Source of the DNA: Notospermus geniculatus
Taxonomy: Eukaryota; Nemertea; Pilidiophora; Heteronemertea; Lineidae
Assembly: GCA_002633025.1 (NCBI GenBank)
Contig: NMRB01000371.1
Span: 300,448-364,447, forward strand
Length of the DNA stretch: 64,000 nt
Reading direction: 5' to 3'
Both the position numbers and the translations under genes were made by a program. Shown piece by piece: positions 45,183 to 55,827 of the stretch; the stretch's first letter is position 1; the number at the start of each line of letters is the position of its first letter. The notes beneath the pieces are model-generated. The model was not told the DNA's origin. It saw only the letters and a program-made list of their open reading frames with translations, and did no database searches.

Positions 45183-45379
45183 TAGCACTTTTTGTCTTTT
45201 CTGTTTTGGCCACTTTGTGGCCAAGCAAAGAATCGAATCAGTCATTTGACATAGTGGCACATATGTACCAAGTTTGGTGCCTAGGCCCAGCGGTTACGAA
45301 ACGTGCCCTGCTAATGGACGACATCGACGACGACGACAACGGACACCGTGTGACGACTATGACTCACAGGTGAGCTAAA
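45183..45379 (-). mobile_element. Helentron-like fragment with AGCTCACC end
   Basis: It shares GGCCACTTTGTGGCC, TGTACCAAGTTT, GGTTACGAAACGTGC and an ACGACGACGAC tract with the family at 12700-12960, and ends CACAGGTGAGCTAAAAATGG. In reverse this is the TTTTTAGCTCACCTGTG end also seen at 4513 and 54785. A truncated copy. Confidence 0.5.
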
Positions 45380-45492
45380 AATGGAAACGTTGACCAAAAA
45401 TTAATTATGGAAATATCATAAAAATATGCAATTGGTAAGATTGTCAGAAAAATACTAATAACAGCTGTGTACGTTTTTTGCCAACACTACAG

Positions 45493-46105
45493 AGTAGACA
45501 AGTAGATTATAAACTGTTCAATAAGGTTTCATTTATTCCTGTATACAGTGGAATAAAAGGTACACTAATCATCAAGTTTCATCCGACTCTGCCCATGACT
45601 ATTTTCTATCAACTTGATGTGGCCACTCTACGTCATCGATATCATTCGTACGCTCTTGACGCTGACGGCGCAAGTTACAGGCTGCTTCACAATGTATCAT
45701 ACGTCTTGGGACCTCATAGATCGGCCGAATTTATTACCGACATCACTGTGAAATACATTGTGGAATTCAAGGTGCAGAAGATGGGGTGGAGAAAATGGCG
45801 ACTGAAACCAGTTTTGCACCTGCACGACTTCAGGACAGGAAATTACGTAGGCCGTGTATTGCTAAACAAGAGAGATAGGTGTTTGAAACGGAGCGTCAGC
45901 AGTCCTATAGAGGTCGGTAACTTATGGATGATACACAATTACATGGAAAGTGTTGTTTCGATATGCCCAGTCTCTCGTGGCCCAATGGTTCAGCACGATT
46001 TTATTGTGACAATATACTACTGTCACGCACAGCACACAGGACATGAAATGGTTTACCATCTATCATTTAATGTTTCTGACAGGATTAGGGTTGCGGGGAC
46101 CGCAT
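45493..46105 (+). CDS. Orphan coding exon, unknown family (MITE-interrupted)
   Basis: An acceptor (TTTTTTGCCAACACTACAG) precedes 45493, and the frame stays open for about 205 codons up to the MITE insertion; it then runs through the MITE to a stop at 46314. Readable stretches include VSFIPVYSGIKGTLIIKF, PMTIFYQLDV, and later GNYVGRVLLNKRDRC. The pattern G..G....F.PT...TIFY.L....Y..AL is shared by eye with the exon at 59.1-60.1 kb (residues about 185-230 of its long frame). I recognise no known domain. No transmembrane segment is evident. Beta-rich composition and charged loops would fit an extracellular domain, which is inference. Confidence 0.45.
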
Positions 46106-46106
46106 A

Positions 46107-46307
46107 TGTGACCCGGCACAGCAAAATGAGCCGGAAGTCGCACAGAAGAAGACCGAAGGTGGAACCAGACAGCAACCACAGAAATCGACCAAGTCAAATT
46201 TCGCAATGGGCAGACAATCCTGAAATCAGCGAACCGTTGGTGTCACCTTGGACATGTTGGGTCTTGTTATGTGCGCATTCCGACTCATTTTGTCGTGCCG
46301 GGTCACA
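46107..46307. mobile_element. TA-flanked MITE (TGTGACCCGGCAC termini) inside a coding region
   Basis: The ends TGTGACCCGGCAC and inverse, followed by CAAAATGAGCCGGAA on both sides, are flanked by TA (46105-46106 and 46308-46309). The element supplies the last 70 or so codons and the stop of the open frame that starts upstream, so the original reading frame was cut here. Confidence 0.8.
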
Positions 46308-46766
46308 TATATGATCGTACAAATTCACAGATTGGATGTCACCATTTTACTTCAAATATTTTACAGAGGGGACTGGTTTAAGCTATTTCAGTTTCGTCGA
46401 TCAAAAACCGGGTTGTGGTTGATGAAAAACTCCATTATAGTAACAGCCCCCGGTAGGCCTATATTTCTGGCTGAAAACACGACTGCAAGAATAGTTTTGT
46501 TTGAGTCGAGCAACTTCCGATTAACGAATCTGCTTACCATTGTTGATCTAGGATGCTTTAGACGAAGCGGGATAGTTACGAATGATATTCCATTAAAATT
46601 GACACTTCTCAAAATAAGAGCTTCTGTTTCAGTACTGAAAAAACTGCCATATGGTCGAGCAGCAATTGATGGGAAAAAGTCCCTGACGGCGATACCTAGG
46701 TTTGACGATAGCTATAACAGTCTCCGTATCTACAAAACGGTTTATATTTTCAAGCAGGTTCTTTGA
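46308..46766 (+). pseudogene. Downstream part of the orphan coding region, frame-shifted
   Basis: After the MITE the upstream frame continues for about 22 codons to a stop near 46386. A different frame is open to 46766 and shows YFSFVDQKPG-like and WLMKNSIIV segments, then GIVTNDIPLKLTLLKIRASV and IYKTVYIFKQVL. These line up by eye with GLVKNGSGKFTFQEIKASF and LRKVYMYKADL of the 59.1-60.1 kb exon. An acceptor-like ATTTTACAG at 46364 could alternatively open a second exon at 46365. The homology is weak and read by eye only. Confidence 0.35.
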
Positions 46767-47310
46767 ATTTCCCGTTTCATCAAGCATACTCTGATTTATA
46801 AACAAATACATAAATACATTCACTTAAATACCTTTCTCCACACATTAGAGAGGAGGTAGTAAGATAATTTTTTTATGAATACCGGTTGTGGCCTCACTGT
46901 CTAGTTGTGTATTCATCACAATCAGCGTGAGGAATTGATTGGCAAGTCATGCAATGGGACGTGCTGACGTTGCCCCACAAAAATGGCTCTAGAATCAAAA
47001 CAACTGAACCGAATCAAACAAACTCGGTCTCATTTTGTTTCTAAGAAGATTATCCGTCCATCCTTACCAATTACGTGGGTGCAACTTGAGTGGAAGTATG
47101 CGGTTGCGTTTTGGGGGGGGGGCACCCTGTATTTGCCGTAGCCGTATAGCCGGAGCCACAGGACGCAAGGCCCCGCAAGAAGTGTGCACCACTTGCCGGC
47201 GTGTTATTGGAATTTGCCGGCAATCGCTCGCCACAGTACCAGTCGAATTGCCCTTTTACATCACGAGGTGCCGATAAAATGCCGCCGAATTCACCGCGCA
47301 GGTGCTTAAG

Positions 47311-47495
47311 CCCAGGTTACACTGTGGCGACTTAGGAAGGCGAATCCCCGCGAACTAGAATGAAATGGTCCATGGACCATGTGCTCACCCCTTTGAACAT
47401 AACAATGTAATGACAGAGAGGCATGTACATGGTCCATGGACCATTTGATTCTAGTTCGCGGGGATTCGCCCTAAGTCGCCACAGTGTGACCTGGG
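47311..47495. mobile_element. Palindromic MITE (CCCAGGTTACACTGTGGCGA)
   Basis: The ends CCCAGGTTACACTGTGGCGA / TCGCCACAGTGTGACCTGGG pair. The arms contain GCGAATCCCCGCGAACTAGA and the self-complementary ATGGTCCATGGACCAT twice. No coding capacity. Confidence 0.75.
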
Positions 47496-47497
47496 TC

Positions 47498-47597
47498 CAT
47501 ATTCATAAACATACTTAAGTCAAAGTGTGATGCTTATCTTTTGTGTTGAACAAAGGATAAGTGTGACACTTAGACTTAAGTAGTTTTATGAATAAGG
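47498..47597. mobile_element. Palindromic MITE (TATTCATAAAC termini)
   Basis: Inverted ends with CATAAAC.TACTTAAGTC on the left and GACTTAAGTAGTTTTATGAA on the right surround a short centre near TGTTGAACAAAGG. It lies directly beside the previous MITE. Confidence 0.65.
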
Positions 47598-48615
47598 GTC
47601 TTGGGCTTTATTCTTCGTTTCTTGCGACCTCATGTTCACAAATCGGGGCAAGCATTTAGAGGACTGTATGCGTGGTCGAAATGTTTCGCGGATTACGACT
47701 GAGGCTAAGATCACGCAGTCACTTAGCTCTATCTGCATATATAGCTTTACATCAAAATTTGCACACATCGGGATAGGCACAGTCGCCTTGTATCGTCAGT
47801 GATAACAGATGACGGGTATATTCCGGAAATGTAACAAAACTCGCCCGTAGTAAACCGGCATCCAGTTCTACCGGCACTGCACGTTAACAACTGGTGCTGC
47901 AATCTTGACACTAGAGGGTCTTGGGACGAGGTTCAACCAACACCCTCTAGTATCGTTCGAAGGTTATCATCTTGAAAAGTAGTGCAGCGGAAGTTTAAAT
48001 GTAAAAATATCTACCAATTGTGATCAGGGTCTTAACGGTAACTCCATTAGGAGAAGTGATGCGGTCAAACATGGCGGCGATTGGTCGATACAACATTACT
48101 ATTTTTGTAGTCGACCTAATGCATGTGAATTTACCTGTATGTTTCAGATAAAGAAGTCAAAAGGAAAATGAAGCATTAAGAAATCAATATAGCAAGGCAA
48201 AGAAACCACAACCACGTGGCAGTGCCCAGTCAGAGAAACCTAACTCCACAAGTGAAATGGATCTTGGAAAAACTCAAATTCCTGGAGCCTTTCATTGGGG
48301 TGAAAAGGAACAAAAACAAATTTGGCTTGTAGGCCTATATTTTATTATTAAAATTAAAAAAAAACAATTGATTTTACCATTCTTTTACACTTCAAACATG
48401 TCAAAGTGACCCTTTCAACCTACAGCGCATGTCCGACAATCATACAAAAATCAACACATCTTATACCCTAACTTGTCTGCGACATATTCTGGGACTAGGA
48501 TTACCGGTGCAGGAAAAGGAATGTGCACAGATAATCTTTTTACTAAGTAGTTTTACTCAGTGAGTGTGGTTTTCTTGCCAAGATACTTTCCCATACTCTG
48601 AATTAAAGCACTCTT

Positions 48616-49260
48616 TCAAGAACTGCCTTTGCTCCTTTGCAGTGTCTGTTGCATTGCAGCTTGGGTAGGCTCCATATCAACTAATTCAAGGTCATCCCTC
48701 CATTTTCCATCGATGAAGTTGTATTCAGAATCTTCACAATCATGTAGCTTTGAAACTATGTACATTGTAATGGGGTGACTGGTTTTCAATAAGAAAGTTA
48801 TGCAGACAGCAGGCAGCAAGCATTCCACATGTTCTGGTTCAAGTCGAATGGTGGTATGAAAGACACGAAACCTATTGGCGAGAACACCAAACGCATTTTC
48901 TACAACTCTCCGTACCATACTGAATCGACAGTTGAATATCTGTGTGTCATGGTCATATCAAGGTTCCTGAAGGGATATGGTTTCATCAAGTCATCGCGCA
49001 GTGGAAATGCGTCATCTCATATGATATGATAATGACACTCTTTATTACAACCAGGAACAAACTTGGGGGAGGGAAAGGACATAGTACATGTATTGTCATC
49101 CATGCCCTGTTTCAGATCAGAGTGCAGAAAGATTCCAGCATCACCACTTCGTCCAGTGGCCCCTACATTTATGTAAAGAAACCTGTAATGAGCATCCACA
49201 AGTGCCATGAGAACAACACTAAAAAGGCCCTTATAGTTAAAATAAGTGGATCCACTGCAT
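48616..49260 (-). pseudogene. PIF/Harbinger transposase (HARBI1-type DDE) remnant
   Basis: On the minus strand, in order: YFNYKGLFSVVLMALVDAHY with the first catalytic D (49240-49190), RFLYINVGATGRSGDAGIF, then DDAFPLRDDLMKPYPFRNLD with the second D (49016-48950), then RRVVENAFGVLANRFRVF with the catalytic E (48912-48860). This is the canonical Harbinger DDE core. A TGA (49017-49019) lies right before DDAFPL and a one-base frameshift near 48930 precedes the E block, so it is inactive. The N-terminus is missing. It could once have mobilised the 3-bp-duplication MITEs nearby. Confidence 0.85.
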
Positions 49261-49779
49261 GCAGGATGAATAATAGCAGAAATATATAACGACAGAAATG
49301 TGCAACTCCCACGAAAACAGCATTCCGAATGATGACCGGGTTGTTAGTACCGAGTTTAAATAAATTTTCAATCTGAAATTCCTCCATCATGATGTAATCA
49401 ACATATTGGACTTGATATTTTGTCTGTCACGCTTTTATCTTATGGCATAACTCGGCTCCTTCAACACCTGCAGCAATGGAAACAAGTTCTACCCTTAGGT
49501 TTTCATACCTTAGGAATTGAATGGGCTGATTACTTTTGATGTGAGATGTTGGAGTTATGGTGATATCAATATCACGAATTTGATATTTTCGGATAACTTG
49601 CCATACTGTCTGAGCAACATGAAACAAGTCTTAGTTCATGCCTACTTATCCAAGCACTGGACTATGTTGAAATTCTCAGTCTCAACTGTCCGGGTGTTCG
49701 AAATATCATGATATTTTGATATATCAAACTTGATAATTTGAAATATCACTGCCTGTGGTAAAGGTAGAGGCATGATATC

Positions 49780-50260
49780 ATCCTTACGTAGGTTATTGCG
49801 GATGCCCATTTCGATTATGCAATGACCTTGATGATCAGAGGTCAAGGTCAGAGGTCAAGGTCGAACTTGAAAATTTGAAATATCTTTGCCTGTGGTATAG
49901 AGACATGATATCACCCACACTTTAGGTTATTGAGGATGCACATTTCGATTATGCAATGACCTTGATTGTCACAGGTCAAGGTCAAGGTCAAACATGAAAA
50001 AATTGTAATTTCTCTGTCTGTGGTAGAGATACAGACATGATTTCCCCCATATTTAGGTTATTGAGGATGCCCATTTCGATTATGTAATGACAATTATGAT
50101 CAGAGGTCAAGGTCATACTTTGATAATTTGATATATCTCTGCATATGGCAGAGGTGGAAACATGATATCAACCACTCTGGTTACTGAGGGTGCCCATTAT
50201 GATTATGCAATGACCTTGATGATCAGAGGACAAGGTCAAGGTCAAACATGATGATTTGAT
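49780..50260 (+). repeat. Tandem AGGTCA-rich core repeats of a Helentron-like family
   Basis: About four units repeat TTGAGGATGCCCATTTCGAT, TATGCAATGACCTTGAT, GATCAGAGGTCAAGGTCA and AGGTAGAGACATGATATCA-like words. Organisation and words match the core units of the Helentron-like element at 10433-11613. Element ends were not found here. Confidence 0.65.
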
Positions 50261-50760
50261 TTCAGCACATCAAAATGGCTATCAGCAGGCTGCCTGTCAT
50301 GCCTGTAAGGTCCTCTTAAACAAGCGGGAATCAGACATTTACAATTAACGCATCACGCAGCGTAAAACGCACAAGTGGTCGGACGGTTTCAACAGCGGTT
50401 TTGCGGCGCCGGGGCAGTTTTCACAGGCATCAGGAAAATAAACCCGCCATGTATTGTTAAAACCATTATAGGATTATCCAAAACCCTGCGAAAATCGCAA
50501 AACGCAATCTACGCATCCTGAGCATCGTAATGGATATCCCGCTGACTTCTCTATACTGACCAGCACGATTTGTAAATAAATGATGTCAATTAAATCTAGG
50601 CCTACTGTGGAATAAAACTGTGGTCTGCAGTTGAAAAGAAACTGACAAGTGATGTGTAGCCCTGACTAGGCCTTGCATAACTTGGCCTGGATCGTGCATA
50701 GTCAATAATTTGCGTGGCTCGCAAGTTGGTCGTGGTGGCCGGATAAGTCATATTAGCCTA

Positions 50761-51951
50761 GGCCGTTTAGACGACAGGCAAAAATCCACATAGGCCTACG
50801 ATCCGATCGAATCCGATTGTGGTTCAAAACTCTTGCGTGTAAACGCTACCCAATGTGGTCTAATATAGTCCAATGTGAATTTAAAGTGAAGCACCGATTT
50901 TGCTGATCCCGAATCCACATTCGACCGCATTAGACCACATTGAACCGCATGCGACCAGATTATAAAATTCTCGTCCAAACACAAATGAGACCCGAATCCG
51001 GATTCATTCTACCTGCACGCATGCGTATTGATGTGGTTTTTCTTCCTCCACTGACCGCACTCCCTTTGGAGAGTTTCACAAGGGTAATTTCAAGTCGGAA
51101 TGTGACCAGATTTACATGCGTGTGAAAACGCTACCCAAAAAATTGGAGCACATCCGGTCCAGAATGCGGGTCGATCGGATTGAATCCAATCGAATCTGAA
51201 TATATGGGGCCGAATTCAAAAAGGGTGTTCAGCCAAATCAGCGTACAAATTCAAAAACACAGGTTAAAAACACAAAAACACAAATTCAAAAACACAGGTT
51301 AAAGGCCTAGAAAACTATTGTTCTGCCCTCTGCATGCTGCCTGATCTCTGGCATTTACCCACACGATGATTATACGCGTCTAACATTCCTGAGTCTCAGT
51401 GTGGGAGGACAAAAGAAAGTGGTGTTCACATTGTAGACAAGCCTGCCTGATCGTTCAACATTTCCTTTGTCCTCTTGGACTTAAGGCGGTGACAGACTGG
51501 CGCGTAAGCAACGCGTCCGCAAGCGTTCAACCAATCAGGGAGGTGTTAACACGGACCGAAACACCTACCGAAGAATCTGATTCGTGGAACGCCTGCAGGA
51601 CGCGCAGCGTACGCGCCAGTCTGTCACCGGCTTTAGACGCAGGATAGTTAGACGCGTGTCATTATCCTGCGGGTAAACGCCTCTGGTGAATCACCANTGT
51701 CCACAACATGGCGCGTCGGAATATGATGGATAATGGATGCCTGTACCATCCAAATTCGTATGGATGGCCAGCAGTCCCCTTCTAGACTGGTAAACGCTAC
51801 CCAATGCAGTCCAATGTGGATTTTTGACCACATTGAACCACATGCGACCACATTCAAATCTCGTCTAAACGCAAATGAGACCGGATGCGGTCGATCGGAT
51901 CCAATCGGATCGAATCTGAATGTGGTTTTTTGGCTTGTCGTCTAAACGGCC
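50761..51951. mobile_element. Palindromic DNA element (GGCCGTTTAGACGACAGGC) with nested MITEs
   Basis: The ends GGCCGTTTAGACGACAGGC and GTCGTCTAAACGGCC are flanked by CTA on both sides, a three-base duplication as in PIF/Harbinger. Sub-terminal DNA holds many GATCCGATCGAATC- and GACCACATT-type words in inverse. The centre is occupied by a truncated copy of the 6509-6927 family (51206-51696), which itself holds another MITE. Confidence 0.65.
51484..51632. mobile_element. PIF/Harbinger-type MITE with exact TTA duplication
   Basis: The ends AGGCGGTGACAGACTGGCGC and inverse are flanked by TTA (51481-51483 and 51633-51635). The 149-bp element sits inside a MITE that sits inside the 50761-51951 element, giving three levels. 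No coding capacity. Confidence 0.8.
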
Positions 51952-53146
51952 CTAATGCCAGGCCATATCCGAGGCAGGGACAGTAAGGACAATGATATGA
52001 TGACACATACTGGTCTAGACCAATGATGAATTGTAACATGGATTGGTACACTGTGGTAAACACGAACAATGGTCAAATTCTTTGGCATTAAGAGTCGTCC
52101 GACAGTTGTAATACAGTCCACCTTTTGTACTCTTGAGCGACAGTTGGTTTAGTAACAGTCCCTCAACAGTCGCAGACAGCTAGTGCCCGAGCGACAAGTG
52201 GGAGTTTGTTGCGTTTGACTTTGCTCGTTTAGAGTATGGCAATGAACTGCTCGGGTGTCTTCATGGGGAGAGCATAGGGGACCAGCCACCTACCCTCAAG
52301 ATGTTTATTCCTGGGGAGATATCAGAGCAAGGAATAGACTGCACGATGGAACATCCCCGGCAGAGCGATGTATTTAATGGTACATGATAAATAGTGATCG
52401 CGGCAGTCTTGACAGTTGATGTTGGCCTACAAAATAACAGAGCTGGATGTGATAGTCTAATGAAAAGGAATGAGTAACAGCAGCATCTTCTAATTATTCC
52501 ATATAACAATACAATTCCCTGCATGAGTCGGTCTATTTCCTGAATGGCAGTAATGTGATTAACTTAGGCCTGTAATAAAGAGTTATGCAATCCTTTACCG
52601 CATGTCTGGTTTCATACCTTGTATTACATAATGATTACACCACCATTTCATGCGACTGTCCAAGGTGGCCAACTGTTGTGAATAGGTAACAACTCTAATA
52701 GAAGTCGGTCAACCGTTTATCGGCATGCACACGTAACTTAGTCCGGACGCAGGACGAAAAAGTGGGACATTTTGAATAACAGCATTTTTTTGCATTTTTT
52801 ATATCTCCAAATGACAGAGATTCAGAATCCGCCGGGTGCCACTCTGGCACCCTTGGGCGTTTTCAGAAAATCCCGTTTGAATTTTTGGAACTGACTTTAT
52901 CATTGGACGTCAGCTGACGCAACGCCTGAGTTTTGTACAGGAGAATGGGACCCGATGTGATTTACACCCCATAAATGTGTTACCAACAGATAGAAACATG
53001 GTGCCACAGAAGCAGACAAGCATATTCTTAATTGTTTTCAGTAGCTTTGTAATAAGAAATGACGTTTTTTCTGTTTTTTCATGATTATTGTAGGCTTCCT
53101 ACTTAACCAAGGATAGAGGTTGAAAACCTCTCCAGCATTTGTACAA
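51952..53146. other. Intergenic DNA, no gene recognised
   Basis: Only short ORFs are present. Near 52680-52700 the sequence GAATAGGTAACAACTCTA matches the terminus of the palindromic family at 31332-32551, suggesting a truncated copy. No splice-bounded exon was identified. Confidence 0.45.
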
Positions 53147-53692
53147 GCATTCTATCAACCTCGTTCCCAGGGGTCGTTCGCTTTCTGACAAGTTGGCGGA
53201 CGCTTCACCAACCCCTGGAATCAGCTTTGGAATTAACGCATTCGATTGGTTGACGGAAAGCCAGAATATGCCCAAACAAATTTTCCAAAAATTTTGGATC
53301 AAATCAAAAGGTTACCTATATCCAGGTTTGGTGATTTTTTTTGTAAAAAGAATTTTAAAAAGCACGAGTAAGTATTTCAGATAAAATATTTTGACTGTGT
53401 TGCCACCTATGCTTAGACCAAAGATCCTGGTCTTTTTTTATATATATAATAAATGTTTTATTAATAATATATTAATGAGGAGAACATGCGAGAAGCACAG
53501 TTGTGCTTAAAGTGCATGTCTCCTCTACAAAAATACAAAAACATAAGGTACATTTAACACAGGAGGAAGCAGAACTGAACGGATACAAAGTAAATACAAC
53601 TTAAGAAATACAACATAGTGGGAACAGGATAATAAACAAGATATAGATTATTATACATGTACATGTACTTGAAGAATATCCAATCAAATAGA

Positions 53693-55707
53693 TCAAAGAT
53701 GTACAGTGCAGGCATGCACTCCACGAACGGTAGCTCCAACATAATTATTTGAAGCGCCCCGTTCGGAGAATGTACCTCTGCACTGCACCAAAAAGAGATA
53801 AATTATTAGTAATCGTGAAATGTTTTTCTCCAAAGAGGAATGTTTCGACAGTGTTAGGTAAAGTAAGCGGAGGGTGGAAAACATTGGAGATCTCTGAAAA
53901 TAACAAATATCTTTGATGTATAAATAATTTACAGTGGAAGAAGAAATGAGAAGGATCTTCGATCTGGTTTCCAGGACAAGATATACAAAAGGGTTTTCAT
54001 TTATATGATTAGCGTACAGATGGTAATTTAGAGCTGAACAGTTGTTTCTAAGTCGACAGTGAAGGATATTGCTGAAACGGGTGTTGCTATGAAGATACAA
54101 TATTGGTGGTTTCGGTAAAGTATCCAAAAGATAACGTTCTAAATTTCGCTTAAATATCGCAAGAGATCTTGATTCACGGATTTCTAGTGGGAGATTATTC
54201 CAGTCAAGTACAGTGGCAGGAAAATAAGATTTTTTAAAAGACTCAGTATTACATTGAAAAGAAACTATGTCAGATTGATTCCGCAGGGCATATCGATTTC
54301 TTTGACCAACAGTAGGTGGCATAATATGCTGTAGGTATAAGGGTGTTTGACCATGAAGAATTTTGTAAAACATAACTAATCTGTGTAGCTTACGTCGAAG
54401 AGAAAGTGTAGGGAAACCAGATTCTTTGTATAGATTTGCATTTGAACAACTGACCGTTAAACCCGTAATAACACGAAGACTTTCAATCTGTATTTTTTCA
54501 AGCCTGGTGCTTAAGTAGTCTGGTATTCCATCCCAAACCACGTCCGCATATTCCAGAATCGGCCGTATAAATGATTTGTATAATGTACTTAAATGTTCTC
54601 TATTAACTTTGTATTTAAAATTTCTTAACAAACCAACTCGACGCATAGCCCTGGAACACATGTCATCTATATGGTAATTCCACTGGGCTTTATCATCTAA
54701 TATTATACCTAAATGTTTGTGATTGGACACGAATTGAACTTGTTGACCCTGAAATATCAGACGGATTTGGGGTGGAACACTTTTTAGCTCACCTCTGTGA
54801 GGTGAGCTTCTCCCATGGTGTGTTGTCCGTCGTCCGGTGTCGTCCGGCGTCGTCCGTCGTCGTTAACAGGGGTGGCACGTTTCTAAACCGCTTGGGTTAC
54901 AAACTTGAAATTTAGTGTACAGGTACCCCATGGTAAAAACTATCTCTGGACCGAAACTTAGCGCTGCTGCTTGCACACTCTGGCCTGTAGGGGGCGCTTT
55001 GTGAAAACCTTCTTTCGGCCGTATCTCCTGAACGCTGTTAGCTAGAACCACGAAACTTTTATGGTGTTGGACTTCAACATGGCTGCCAGGCGGCCATCTT
55101 GAAAAATTGACTTTGGCCATATCTCACCGGTAGTAAATGTTACGATGTTTCAATGTTGTTTAAATAATATCTATGCAAGTATCCTGTACATTCCTGCTGA
55201 AATTTCAGTCCCAACGAACGTCACCTGTGGTCACCAGGTGGCCATCTTGAAAAATAGAATTTTTGACATCTGTGACCTAGACGTTCACAAATACCACTTG
55301 TATTCATTGTACATGTATTCAGAAATTGTACTCCTTCTGGGTGCCATCACCTGAGTTTATGTCATTGACTGATAATACTGATCAGATCATAAAAACACTT
55401 CTTGGTGTGTTTAGCTTTATCTTTATCTGTACTGATCCTTCAACATTCACCATGAGAGTCATAGTTTCACACCTAACCATGGAGACTTGACACAGAGGTG
55501 AGCACAATGGCCCTGGCCATTTCATTTCATTCTACTTATCAGCATACATTCCGTTTTAGTTGTATTAAATTTAACACACCATTTGTCTGACCATTCGCCC
55601 AAAGTATCTAAGTCATTTTGCATTAGATATGATGACATATGTAAATTGTCCGATATCAAGAACTGTGAAGTATCGTCTGCAAACAGCCGCATATTGCAAG
55701 ATGCCAT
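53693..55707 (-). pseudogene. LINE reverse transcriptase, C-terminal half, split by an insertion
   Basis: Reading on the minus strand, 55707-55522 has the RT motif LFADDTSQF and DKWCVKFNTTKTECMLIS. After the 0.7-kb insertion, 54780-53990 continues with HKHLGIILDD, YKSFIRPILEYADVVWDGIP, LEKIQIESLRVITGL and LDWNNLPLEIRES. A one-base frameshift near 53995 hides the C-terminal CISCPGNQIEDPSHFFFHC cysteine/histidine motif in another frame. The pattern is that of CR1/L2-like LINEs common in marine invertebrates, distinct from the 23487 family. The N-terminal endonuclease is absent. Confidence 0.8.
54781..55515. mobile_element. Helentron-like element inserted in the LINE
   Basis: The left boundary TTTTTAGCTCACCTCTGTGAGG and the right boundary GACACAGAGGTGAGCAC form sub-terminal inverted repeats. 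Next to the left one is a GTCCGTCGTCCGGTGTCGTC tract. Inside are GGTTACAAACTTGAAATTT and GGCCATCTTGAAAAA words shared with the 11850-12970 repeat. LINE coding resumes in frame on both sides. No protein. Confidence 0.6.
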
Positions 55708-55827
55708 CTCAAAAATATCGTTAATAAAAATCCTGGTCTTAAAACCAAAGCTGATTCCAGGGGTTATTGAGCGTCCGCCATATTGTCAGAAAGCGAACGA
55801 CCCCTGGGAACGAGGTTGGCATTCTGT

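Larger units (their letters stand above)
46767..48615. other. Intergenic DNA with two palindromic MITEs
   Basis: Apart from the MITEs at 47311-47495 and 47498-47597, no coding or RNA signal is seen. A G-run (TTTTGGGGGGGG) lies near 47110, and a short inverted pair (ACACTAGAGGGTCTTGG / CCAACACCCTCTAGT) near 47908-47954. Confidence 0.5.
53156..55818. mobile_element. DNA transposon with roughly 75-bp TIRs hosting a LINE
   Basis: The ends CAACCTCGTTCCCAGGGGTC and inverse continue as TIRs for about 75 bp, through GTTCGCTTTCTGACA to CCCCTGGAATCAGCTTTGG. The flanks GCATTCTAT (53147-53155) and GCATTCTGT (55819-55827) are a near-perfect 9-bp duplication. Its interior is mostly a minus-strand LINE and a Helentron-like insertion, so the element itself is a short non-autonomous one that was invaded. 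Confidence 0.7.
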
